From NCBI GenBank assembly GCA_023259235.1, contig JAHFQQ010000013.1, positions 1 through 22,116 of the forward strand: 22,116 bases of DNA. Direction: 5' to 3'. Under the pieces are notes generated by a model. It did no database searches and had not been told where the DNA came from. It saw nothing but the letters and a program-made list of their open reading frames with translations. Positions 1-7,039 of this stretch are shown one piece after another. Position 1 is the stretch's first letter, and every line of letters begins with the position of its first letter. Position numbers and translations under genes: made by a program. The stretch comes from Polaromonas sp. GTDB taxonomy: Bacteria; Pseudomonadota; Gammaproteobacteria; Burkholderiales; Burkholderiaceae_C.

Positions 1-912
1 GGAGTTCTTGTCCTTGACCTGCTTGATGAAGTCGCCGATTTTTTCGATGCCGCCGTTTCTCTGGATGTCGCCCAGCATGTTCAGCGCAGCTTCGTTGGCA
101 CCGCCATGCGCCGGGCCCCACAGGCAGGCGACACCGGCTGCAATCGCCGCGAACGGGTTGGTGCCCGAGGAGCCGCACAGGCGAACCGTCGAGGTTGAGG
201 CATTCTGCTCATGGTCGGCGTGCAGGGTGAAGATGCGGTCCAGTGCGTGCTCAAGCACTGGGTTGACCGTGTATTCCGCGCAGGGCGTGGCAAACATCAT
301 GTGCAGGAAGTTGCCGGCATAGCTCAGGTTGTTCCTGGGGTACATGTAGGGTTGACCCATGGTGTACTTGTAGGTCATGGCCACCAGCGTCGGCATTTTG
401 GCGATCAGGCGAATCGCGGCAATTTCGCGGTGTTGCGGATTGGTGATATCCGTGCTGTCATGGTAGAAGGCCGATAGCGCGCCGACCAGCCCGGTCATGA
501 TGGCCATGGGGTGGGCGTCACGGCGGAAACCACGCATGAAAAACTGCATCTGCTCGTGGGCCATGGTGTGGTTGCTCACGCGGCTGACGAAATCCTCTTT
601 CTGCGCTGCATTGGGCAACTCGCCGTAAAGCAGCAGGTGGCAGGTTTCCAGGTAGTCGCAATTCGTGGCGAGCTGCTCGATCGGGTAGCCGCGATAAAGC
701 AACTCGCCCTTGTCGCCGTCGATGTAGGTAATGGCTGACTGGCAAGCCGCCGTTGACAGGAAGCCGGGGTCATAAGTGAACATGCCGGTCTGGCCATACA
801 ACTTGCGAATGTCGATCACATCCGGACCCACTGTGCCCTGGTACACCGGCAAGTCCACGCTGGGGCTGCCGTTGCTGAAGGACAGGGTTGCTTTGTTGTC
901 GGCTAACTTCAT
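1..912 (-). CDS. gltA: Citrate synthase, C-terminus cut by window edge
   Basis: This frame is open from position 912 to the left edge and gives 304 residues of a type II (hexameric, GltA-like) citrate synthase, which condenses oxaloacetate and acetyl-CoA to citrate in the cytoplasm. The family is about 430 residues long, so roughly 130 C-terminal residues lie outside. Visible marks are the N-terminal beta-rich domain (LLYRGYPIEQLA near residue 72-83), the segment HADHEQNAST, and GPAHGGANEA with the predicted catalytic His269. The third catalytic pair (His and Asp further on) is not in the window. The start codon ATG at 912 overlaps the stop of sdhE in an ATGA arrangement, so translation is probably coupled; an AAAGAAAG stretch lies upstream. 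It is the last visible gene of the minus-strand sdhCDAB-sdhE-gltA run. Confidence 0.97.
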   Translation of the reverse strand, partial: MKLADNKATLSFSNGSPSVDLPVYQGTVGPDVIDIRKLYGQTGMFTYDPGFLSTAACQSAITYIDGDKGELLYRGYPIEQLATNCDYLETCHLLLYGELPNAAQKEDFVSRVSNHTMAHEQMQFFMRGFRRDAHPMAIMTGLVGALSAFYHDSTDITNPQHREIAAIRLIAKMPTLVAMTYKYTMGQPYMYPRNNLSYAGNFLHMMFATPCAEYTVNPVLEHALDRIFTLHADHEQNASTSTVRLCGSSGTNPFAAIAAGVACLWGPAHGGANEAALNMLGDIQRNGGIEKIGDFIKQVKDKNS

Positions 913-1346
913 GTTCGATTCTTTCTTTGGTACTGCCCCGGACTGTCGCCGGGCCGGGGGCCGGTCGCCGCAGGGCGAAGCAGGTTTAAAATTTCAAGCG
1001 CATCCGGGGTGCTGGCGCTTGCCTTTGCGATGGCATCGGAAAGTTCGCCGGGCTCCTTGCGCCTGAGCAGCAGGTCCAGCAAATCATTGTCAGCCAGATT
1101 CATCAGGTCATTCAGGCCTCGCGCCTGTCCGACGGTTAACGTGGCCTCATGGCGCAGGAAAAATCTCTCGATCAGCAGGTCGTTTTCCAGCAAGCCGCGA
1201 CGGCAGCGCCACTTCAGCTTGCTCAAACCGCGCTGATCCAGGAGCGCCGCGGCAGCGCCCCGCGGATCTGGTTTCGATCGGTCCAAAGCAGAGGCGGCTC
1301 CCGCGGAGGGCGGTGCATTGCGCGAAGTGAAGGGCGTGGGGAGCAT
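909..1346 (-). CDS. sdhE: SdhE/CptB family FAD assembly factor
   Basis: A 145-residue protein of the SdhE (YgfY, Sdh5/SDHAF2) family, which helps attach FAD covalently to the succinate dehydrogenase flavoprotein. The diagnostic RGxxE motif is present (RGLLEND, Arg50-Gly51 to Glu54), with the helical core at about residues 40-125. The family is usually about 80-100 residues, so this version has a long N-terminal extension (about 40 residues, Pro/Ala/Arg-rich) and a 20-residue tail rich in Pro, Gly and Arg. ATG at 1346 lies four bases after the sdhB stop and there is no other plausible ATG before the RGxxE motif, which supports this start. The TGA stop overlaps the gltA ATG. Position between sdhB and gltA fits its role. 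The exact start is less sure than the identity. Confidence 0.9.
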   Translation of the reverse strand: MLPTPFTSRNAPPSAGAASALDRSKPDPRGAAAALLDQRGLSKLKWRCRRGLLENDLLIERFFLRHEATLTVGQARGLNDLMNLADNDLLDLLLRRKEPGELSDAIAKASASTPDALEILNLLRPAATGPRPGDSPGQYQRKNRT

Positions 1347-1350
1347 ATTC

Positions 1351-2055
1351 TCAGACCGTGCGCAAAACCATCATTTCCTTGATCTTGCCAATCGCCTTCG
1401 CCGGGTTCAGACCTTTGGGGCAGACATCGGTGCAGTTCATGATCGTGCGGCAACGGAACAGCCGGTAGGGGTCTTCCAGATCGTCGAGTCGCTCCTCGGT
1501 GCCCTGATCACGGCTGTCGGCCAGGAAACGGTAAGCCTGCAACAGGCCGGCCGGACCGACGAACTTGTCGGGATTCCACCAGAAACTCGGGCAGGCCGTA
1601 GAACAGCAGGCGCATAAAATACACTCATACAGACCGTTGAGTTCTTCGCGTTCCTCCGGGCTTTGCAGGCGCTCCCTTTCGGGCGGCAAGCTGTCGTTGA
1701 TCAGGTAGGGTTTGATGGAATCGTACTGCTTGAAAAACTGGGTCATATCGACAAACAGGTCGCGCACTACCGGCAGGCCTGGAAGCGGTTTCAATACGAT
1801 CTTGCCTGGAAGCGTGCGCATGTTGGTCAGGCAGGCCAGACCGTTCTTGCCATTGATGTTCATGGCGTCCGAACCACAAACACCTTCGCGGCATGAGCGG
1901 CGGTATGAAATGGTTGGATCAATGGCCTTGAGCTTCATCAGGGCATCGAGCAGCATGCGCTCACTGCCATCAAGCTCGACCTCGATGGTCTGCATATAGG
2001 GCTTGGCATCGGTATCAGGGTTGTAGCGGTAGATTTCGAAGGTGCGTTTGGTCAT
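1351..2055 (-). CDS. sdhB: Succinate dehydrogenase iron-sulfur subunit
   Basis: A 234-residue iron-sulfur subunit of complex II that carries electrons from the FAD of SdhA to ubiquinone, on the cytoplasmic face of the inner membrane. All cluster ligands expected from the E. coli protein are visible: Cys55, Cys60, Asp63 and Cys75 for [2Fe-2S]; Cys145, Cys148, Cys151 and Cys212 for [4Fe-4S]; Cys155, Cys202 and Cys208 for [3Fe-4S]. The open frame extends upstream into sdhA, but the start MTKRTFEIYRYNP at 2055 matches the family and has AGGAG about 13 bases upstream. It follows sdhA after 29 bases and leads into sdhE after four bases, indicating one transcript. Length is normal. Confidence 0.98.
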   Translation of the reverse strand: MTKRTFEIYRYNPDTDAKPYMQTIEVELDGSERMLLDALMKLKAIDPTISYRRSCREGVCGSDAMNINGKNGLACLTNMRTLPGKIVLKPLPGLPVVRDLFVDMTQFFKQYDSIKPYLINDSLPPERERLQSPEEREELNGLYECILCACCSTACPSFWWNPDKFVGPAGLLQAYRFLADSRDQGTEERLDDLEDPYRLFRCRTIMNCTDVCPKGLNPAKAIGKIKEMMVLRTV

Positions 2056-2084
2056 TTGGGGGAGTTCTCCTAGACGTCGCCAGA

Positions 2085-3887
2085 TCAGAATGTGCGAACT
2101 TTGAGCGGGATCGATTCGACGGTCAATGGTTTCAGGGTGACCGGCTTGTAACTGAGGCTGTTGGTGGCCTTGTCCCATAAAGTGTGCTTGAGCCAGTTGA
2201 CGTCATCGCGGCCCAGAGGTGTGTTCGCATCATCAGCGGGGCGGTCGTAGTCGAGTACGCTGTGGGCACCGCGGCATTCATGCCGGGCGGCGGCGGAAAC
2301 CATGGTGGCTTGCGCGACTTCAATCATGTTTTCAACTTCAAGCGCTTCGATGCGTGCCGTGTTGAAAATTTTCGACTTGTCGGCCAGCGTGATGCCTCCA
2401 ACGCGTTCGCGCAGTCTGGCGATTTCGGCGACGCCTTCATCCATGCTCGCTTGTGTGCGAAACACGCCAGCGTGCATCTGCATGGTCGCGCGAATGTCGT
2501 CCGCCACTTTCTGCGCATATTCGCCAGCCGTGGCTTTGTCAAGCCGGTTCAGGCGCTCCAGCGAAGCATCCGCTGCGTCGGCGGGCAGCGGTTTGTGTTC
2601 TTCATTTTTATTATTGAATTCAATAATGTGCTGACCCGCCGCACGTCCGAAAACCACGATGTCAAGCAATGAATTGCAGCCCAGGCGGTTGGCGCCGTGT
2701 ACGCTGACGCAGGAGCATTCCCCCACCGCATACAGACCATTGACAATTTCCTGGGCGCCGTTTTTGGGAGCAACCACCTGACCCGTGATGCTGCTTGGGA
2801 TACCACCCATCTGGTAATGGTTGGTGGGAATCACGGGAATGGGTTCTTTGGTGATATCGACATTGGCGAAGTTATGGCCAATCTCAAACACCGACGGGAG
2901 GCGCTTCATGATGGTCTCGGCACCCAGGTGGGTCATGTCGAGGTTGATGTAGTCCTTGTTGGGTCCGCAGCCGCGGCCCTCCTTGATTTCCTGGTCCATG
3001 CAGCGCGACACGAAGTCGCGCGTGGCCAGGTCTTTGTAAGCGGGCGCATAGCGCTCCATGAACCGTTCGCCGTTGCTGTTGCGCAAGATGGCGCCCTCGC
3101 CCCGGCAGCCTTCCGTCAGCAGCACGCCGGCACCATACACGCCGGTGGGGTGAAATTGCCAGAACTCCATGTCCTGCAGCGGGATGCCCGCGCGGGCCGC
3201 CATGCCCAGACCGTCGCCGGTGTTGATGTAGGCGTTGGTTGATGCCGCATAAATCCGTCCGGCGCCACCCGTGGCCAGCAACACGGTCTTGGCCTGCAGG
3301 ATGTGCATGTCACCGGTTTCCATTTCCAGCGCGGTGACGCCGACCACATCCCCCTCGGCATCGCGAATCAGATCCAGCGCCATCCATTCGACGAAAAAAT
3401 TGGTGCGGGCCTTGACGTTTTGCTGGTACAGCGTATGCAGCATGGCGTGACCGGTGCGATCCGCAGCGGCGCAGGCGCGCTGAACGGCTTTTTCGCCATG
3501 GTTGCTGGTGTGTCCACCGAACGGGCGCTGGTAGATCGTGCCGTCCGGGTTGCGGTCGAAGGGCATGCCGAAGTGTTCGAGCTCGTAAACCACCTTGGGC
3601 GCTTCACGGCACATGAACTCGATCGCGTCCTGGTCACCCAGCCAGTCGCCTCCCTTGACGGTGTCGTAAAAGTGAAAATCCCAGTTGTCCTCGTTCATGT
3701 TGGACAGTGATGCGGCGATGCCGCCCTGTGCCGCCACGGTATGCGAGCGTGTCGGGAAGACCTTGGAAAGCACTGCCACGTTCAGGCCGGCGTTGGCCAG
3801 TTGCAGTGAGGCGCTCATGCCGGAGCCGCCAGCCCCGACGATGACGACGTCAAATTTACGCTTGGGAAGTTTGGAGGATGCAGTCAT
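2085..3887 (-). CDS. sdhA: Succinate dehydrogenase flavoprotein subunit
   Basis: A 600-residue flavoprotein subunit of succinate dehydrogenase that oxidises succinate to fumarate. The N-terminal dinucleotide fold VVIVGAGGSGMSASL (residues 14-28) binds FAD, and His49 in RSHTVAAQGG is the expected covalent FAD attachment site. FWQFHPTGVYGAG (His246), the region around Arg290 (ATRDFVSR) and NHYQMGG (His357) mark the dicarboxylate site. The frame is open for 59 more codons upstream through sdhD, but only the ATG at 3887 (MTASSKLPKRKFDVVIVG) fits the family length. It lies 52 bases after sdhD and 29 bases before sdhB, in the order C-D-A-B usual for proteobacteria. Confidence 0.98.
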   Translation of the reverse strand: MTASSKLPKRKFDVVIVGAGGSGMSASLQLANAGLNVAVLSKVFPTRSHTVAAQGGIAASLSNMNEDNWDFHFYDTVKGGDWLGDQDAIEFMCREAPKVVYELEHFGMPFDRNPDGTIYQRPFGGHTSNHGEKAVQRACAAADRTGHAMLHTLYQQNVKARTNFFVEWMALDLIRDAEGDVVGVTALEMETGDMHILQAKTVLLATGGAGRIYAASTNAYINTGDGLGMAARAGIPLQDMEFWQFHPTGVYGAGVLLTEGCRGEGAILRNSNGERFMERYAPAYKDLATRDFVSRCMDQEIKEGRGCGPNKDYINLDMTHLGAETIMKRLPSVFEIGHNFANVDITKEPIPVIPTNHYQMGGIPSSITGQVVAPKNGAQEIVNGLYAVGECSCVSVHGANRLGCNSLLDIVVFGRAAGQHIIEFNNKNEEHKPLPADAADASLERLNRLDKATAGEYAQKVADDIRATMQMHAGVFRTQASMDEGVAEIARLRERVGGITLADKSKIFNTARIEALEVENMIEVAQATMVSAAARHECRGAHSVLDYDRPADDANTPLGRDDVNWLKHTLWDKATNSLSYKPVTLKPLTVESIPLKVRTF

Positions 3888-3939
3888 TTTCTTGCTCGGT
3901 TTCAGTAATCGATTACGGCCCGGGGGAGTGCTTGAAGGC

Positions 3940-4305
3940 TTACAGGCGCCACAGGACCTGAATGGCCCAGCCGGTACAGGCAACGAGCCAGACAATGGTG
4001 GCCACCTGCAGCGAAAGGCGCAGCCAGACCGGCTTGATGTAGTCCATAAAGATGTCGCGCACACCGACCCACACGTGCAGCAGCAGCGCGATGAGGACGG
4101 TGAAGGTCAGCACCTTCATCCACTGCTGCGAGAAGATCCCGGCCCATTGGCTGTAGCCGATCGGGCCCTTGCTGAATATGACTTGAGCCAGGACCAGCAA
4201 GGTGAAGAGGGCCATCAGGACCGCCGTTACGCGCTGGGCCAGCCAGTCGCGCAGGCCGTAGTGAGCGCCGACAACAAGGCGTTTGGTGCCGAAATTGACA
4301 GACAT
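3940..4305 (-). CDS. sdhD: Succinate dehydrogenase membrane anchor subunit SdhD
   Basis: A 121-residue hydrophobic anchor subunit of complex II. Three membrane helices can be seen at about residues 22-44, 62-84 and 95-118. The segment LLHVWVGVRDIFMDYIKP contains His77 and the Asp88-Tyr89 pair, which corresponds to the conserved Asp-Tyr of the ubiquinone site in E. coli SdhD. The start at 4305 has a strong Shine-Dalgarno (GGAGGAA) about ten bases upstream, lying in the 20-base gap after the sdhC stop. Together with SdhC it binds haem b and quinone. Identity rests on family pattern plus position between sdhC and sdhA. Confidence 0.95.
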   Translation of the reverse strand: MSVNFGTKRLVVGAHYGLRDWLAQRVTAVLMALFTLLVLAQVIFSKGPIGYSQWAGIFSQQWMKVLTFTVLIALLLHVWVGVRDIFMDYIKPVWLRLSLQVATIVWLVACTGWAIQVLWRL

Positions 4306-4325
4306 GGTGTACTTCCTCCGGAAAA

Positions 4326-4772
4326 TTAGTAAAAGCCAAACAGCTTGGCACCCAGAATGAGCGTCAGGCCAATACTCACGGCGAGCGTGAAAATGGCCGA
4401 CGATTTGCCGAATTTCAGGTTGACGGCTTCATGGCTGGTATCCATCCACAGGTGGCGAAGGCCTGCGATGAAGTGGTGCAGGAAGGCCCATATCAGCGCC
4501 AGCGTGGCCAGCTTCCAGACTGCGCCGGGCAGGCCCAGCATGCCAACGTTGAATGCAGCCTTGAATTTTTCAAATGAGACTTCGGACGAAATTGAAGTGT
4601 CGAACATCCAGATGATCAAGGGCATCAGGAAAAACATGATGGCGCCGCTGATGCGGTGAAGAATCGAGACAAGACCTGCGAAGGGCAGGCGGTAGGTCGT
4701 CAGATCCTTGAAGGCATTGATGTTGCGGAACTCGGGCCGTTTGGCGCGCTCGGTGGAGGCCAGCTGTGACAT
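4326..4772 (-). CDS. sdhC: Succinate dehydrogenase cytochrome b556 subunit SdhC
   Basis: A 148-residue cytochrome b subunit of complex II, first gene of the sdhCDAB-sdhE-gltA run. It has the N-terminal family signature (RPEFRNINAF then YRLP), the quinone-site segment SILHRISGAIMF (Ser36 and Arg40 match E. coli Ser27 and Arg31), and HHFIAGLRHLWMD, where His100 is the likely haem b ligand. Membrane helices lie at about 31-55, 87-107 and 125-146. No strong Shine-Dalgarno is visible before the ATG at 4772. A 127-bp gap separates it from the upstream gntR gene; I found no convincing sigma-70 promoter there, only a TAGAAT hexamer at 4840-4845 with a poorly spaced partner. Confidence 0.96.
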   Translation of the reverse strand: MSQLASTERAKRPEFRNINAFKDLTTYRLPFAGLVSILHRISGAIMFFLMPLIIWMFDTSISSEVSFEKFKAAFNVGMLGLPGAVWKLATLALIWAFLHHFIAGLRHLWMDTSHEAVNLKFGKSSAIFTLAVSIGLTLILGAKLFGFY

Positions 4773-4899
4773 TTTTTGGGCTTTCGTGGTTTAACTGGGT
4801 GATCACCGGCGGGTGCGGCTTTTTCAATTCAACCGCATAATTCTATTGCAATGCAGCAGGGCGTTTTACAAACCTTTGCATCTACTCCGGGATCCGGGG

Positions 4900-5697
4900 T
4901 CAGTTCAGTTTGTTTTTGTAGTGATGGGAGTCGGTGCGATACAGGCCCCGGCGCAATTCCATGGGCAGGTCGTTATAGGTGTAGGACGTGCGCTCCACGC
5001 TCAGGAGTGGCTCACCCACCGGAACCCTCAGCAATTCCGCGGAAGCCGCATCGGCGGCAACCGCGCGGAGTTTTTCCTCGGCACGCACCATGCGCACGCC
5101 AAATTCGGTTTCGAATAGCGCGTACATTGGCCCACGGTAGGCAGACAGGCGGTCGGCTGTCAGGCCCTTGAATGGGCCACCGGGCAGCCAGATCTCCTCG
5201 ACAATGGTGGGCGCGCCCTGAAAGGCCAGGATGCGTCGCAATTGCAGCACGGCATCACCTGCGCGCAGCGCCAGCACCCGGGCAATGTCCGCCGGCGCGC
5301 GCAATCGTCTGCAGTTGATGATCTGCCGCTCAGCCGGCCCTTCGCTGCGAGTGTCACCGTGATCCGGCGTCAGTCGCAGGAAGCGGTATTGCACCTGTTG
5401 CTCGGCATGAGTGGCAACAAATGTGCCCTTGCCCTGGCGCCGCATCACCAGATTCTCGGCCCCAAGCTCGTCGATCGCCTTGCGCACTGTTCCCTGGCTG
5501 ACGCGAAAGCGCGCGGCCAGTTCCATCTCGCTGGGAATCAATTCGCCCGGTTTCCATTCTCCCGCCAGCAGACTCTGCAGGATCAGCCCCTTGATTTGCT
5601 GGTAAAGCGGACTGAACGCAGGCGCGATGGCAGAAGCGCCGGCCACTTCGCTGGCGGTTGTGATGGTGTCAGGCAGTGGAGACAGGAGGGTTGCCAT
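4900..5697 (-). CDS. GntR/HutC-type transcriptional regulator of the TCA cluster
   Basis: A 265-residue regulator. Residues about 29-94 form the GntR winged helix-turn-helix (PLYQQIKGLI, then PSEMELAARFRVSQGTVRKA and a wing ending RRQGKGTFVA). Residues about 115-258 fit a UTRA effector domain of the HutC subfamily, ending in the typical LRRGLYRTDSHHY pattern. UTRA regulators usually sense a small metabolite and act as repressors; the ligand here is unknown, and a TCA intermediate is only a guess. The gene sits between sdhC (same strand) and mdh (divergent). Its own predicted promoter contains a palindrome (5763-5780), so autoregulation and control of mdh, perhaps also of sdh by read-through, are plausible. 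The ATG at 5697 gives a long, poorly conserved N-terminal tail of about 28 residues, so the start could be slightly further in. Confidence 0.9.
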   Translation of the reverse strand: MATLLSPLPDTITTASEVAGASAIAPAFSPLYQQIKGLILQSLLAGEWKPGELIPSEMELAARFRVSQGTVRKAIDELGAENLVMRRQGKGTFVATHAEQQVQYRFLRLTPDHGDTRSEGPAERQIINCRRLRAPADIARVLALRAGDAVLQLRRILAFQGAPTIVEEIWLPGGPFKGLTADRLSAYRGPMYALFETEFGVRMVRAEEKLRAVAADAASAELLRVPVGEPLLSVERTSYTYNDLPMELRRGLYRTDSHHYKNKLN

Positions 5698-5759
5698 AAC
5701 GTTAGCAGGTAAACAGGTTGGCTCGGCGCGCCCATGGCGCGGCTAAAAATCAAGGAAGA

Positions 5760-5787
5760 ATCATATCTTGTATAAGATATAAGACAA
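5760..5787 (-). promoter_or_regulatory. Predicted sigma-70 promoter of gntR
   Basis: Read on the minus strand, TTGTCT (5787-5782) and TATGAT (5765-5760) are separated by 16 bp, a good sigma-70 pair directed at the gntR start 63 bases downstream. The palindrome at 5763-5780 fills the spacer and touches the -10 box, the usual place for an autorepressor site. This is a motif call only; no start site is known. Confidence 0.6.
5763..5780. promoter_or_regulatory. Palindromic operator candidate in gntR-mdh gap
   Basis: ATATCTTGTATAAGATAT has two perfect seven-base arms (ATATCTT and AAGATAT) around a four-base centre. It stands out from the surrounding GC-rich sequence. It lies inside the gntR promoter spacer and eight bases upstream of the predicted mdh -35 box. 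Its size and symmetry suit a dimeric GntR-family regulator. I infer that the adjacent GntR protein binds it. I did not find a second copy before sdhC. Confidence 0.65.
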
Positions 5788-5788
5788 A

Positions 5789-5818
5789 TTGACGCACGTC
5801 GCCTTTAACGCGTAAAAT
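5789..5818 (+). promoter_or_regulatory. Predicted sigma-70 promoter of mdh
   Basis: TTGACG (5789-5794) and TAAAAT (5813-5818) are separated by 18 bp. Transcription would start near 5825 and leave an untranslated leader of about 150 bases before the mdh ATG at 5975. The palindrome at 5763-5780 lies just upstream of the -35 box. Confidence 0.6.
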
Positions 5819-5974
5819 AATTGGCTGAGCCAAACGCCCAGTCTGCCGATTTCCGGGGTATTAAATATGCCGGGTGAACTGTCCCTAGCTCGCGAAGTTC
5901 TTACGGTTGATGTCAAACATCTCACCTCACGCCTTCATTCCACGCAATTTTTTAACTTCCTGGAGTTTTCCGTC

Positions 5975-6961
5975 ATGAGCAAAAAACCCGTCCGTGTTGC
6001 CGTTACAGGGGCCGCTGGTCAAATCGGATACGCGCTGCTGTTTCGCATTGCGTCCGGCGAAATGCTGGGCAAGGACCAGCCCGTCATCCTGCAGTTGCTG
6101 GAAGTGCCGGTCGAAGGCCCGCAAAAGGCGCTCAAGGGCGTGATGATGGAGCTCGACGACTGCGCGTTCCCGCTGCTCGTCGAAATGACTGCGCACAGCG
6201 ACCCCATGACCGCCTTCAAGGACGCCGACTACGCTCTCCTCGTAGGCTCGCGCCCCCGCGGCCCCGGCATGGAACGTGCCGAGCTGCTGGCCGTCAACGG
6301 CGCCATCTTCACGGCGCAGGGCAAGGCGCTCAACGCTGTTGCCAGCCGCAACGTCAAGGTGCTGGTGGTGGGCAACCCCGCCAACACCAACGCCTACATT
6401 GCCATGAAGTCGGCCCCTGATCTGCCGCGCAAGAACTTCACCGCCATGCTGCGCCTGGACCACAACCGAGCGGCCAGCCAGATTGCTGCCAAGACCGGCA
6501 AGGCCGTGGCCGACATTGAAAAACTCACCGTCTGGGGCAACCACTCGCCCACGATGTACGCCGACTACCGCTTTGCCACCATCAAGGGTGAAAGCGTTGC
6601 CAAGATGATCAACGACCAGGACTGGAACGCCAACGTGTTTCTGCCCACCGTGGGCAAGCGCGGCGCCGCCATCATCGAGGCCCGTGGGCTGTCTTCGGCC
6701 GCGTCGGCGGCCAACGCGGCCATCGACCATATGCACGATTGGGCGCTGGGCACCAATGGCAAGTGGGTGACCATGGGAATTGCGTCAGACGGCCAGTACG
6801 GCATTCCCAGGGACGTGATGTTCGGCTTCCCGGTCACCTGTGAAGGCGGTGAATACAAACTGGTTGAAGGCCTGGAAATAGACGCCTTCAGCCGCGAGCG
6901 CATCAACAAGACTCTGGCTGAGTTGCTGGGTGAGCAGGACGGCGTCAAGCAGCTGCTGTGA
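5975..6961 (+). CDS. mdh: Malate dehydrogenase
   Basis: A 328-residue NAD-dependent malate dehydrogenase that interconverts malate and oxaloacetate, of the cytosolic-type group common in betaproteobacteria. The N-terminal nucleotide fold VAVTGAAGQIGYALL (residues 8-22), the mobile-loop arginines in GSRPRGPGMER (Arg93 and Arg95), VVGNPANTNAY (Asn134), LDHNR (Asp162, Arg165) and the catalytic His190 in VWGNHSPTMY are all present. The frame is open for 36 codons upstream, but the ATG at 5975 gives the family N-terminus and has TGGAG about ten bases upstream. It is the first gene of the plus-strand half of the cluster. The downstream CitE-like gene starts about 78 bases after the stop. Confidence 0.98.
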   Translation: MSKKPVRVAVTGAAGQIGYALLFRIASGEMLGKDQPVILQLLEVPVEGPQKALKGVMMELDDCAFPLLVEMTAHSDPMTAFKDADYALLVGSRPRGPGMERAELLAVNGAIFTAQGKALNAVASRNVKVLVVGNPANTNAYIAMKSAPDLPRKNFTAMLRLDHNRAASQIAAKTGKAVADIEKLTVWGNHSPTMYADYRFATIKGESVAKMINDQDWNANVFLPTVGKRGAAIIEARGLSSAASAANAAIDHMHDWALGTNGKWVTMGIASDGQYGIPRDVMFGFPVTCEGGEYKLVEGLEIDAFSRERINKTLAELLGEQDGVKQLL

Positions 6962-7039
6962 TGGGCTGTCGCGCGGCTTGGGGTGTGTCGTGGGTCCCAT
7001 CAGGAAATCTTCTGGCGCCTTGAGCGCCTCCTTCAAGCA

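Noticed and set aside
4840..4871. Possible promoter before sdhC (TAGAAT with TTGTAA upstream on the minus strand)
   Set aside because: The spacer is 20 bp, outside the usual range, and neither box is strong. sdhC may also be read from the gntR promoter.
5927..6736. A 269-codon antisense frame over mdh
   Set aside because: Gly/Val/His-rich shadow of a clear malate dehydrogenase gene; no ribosome site or known motif.
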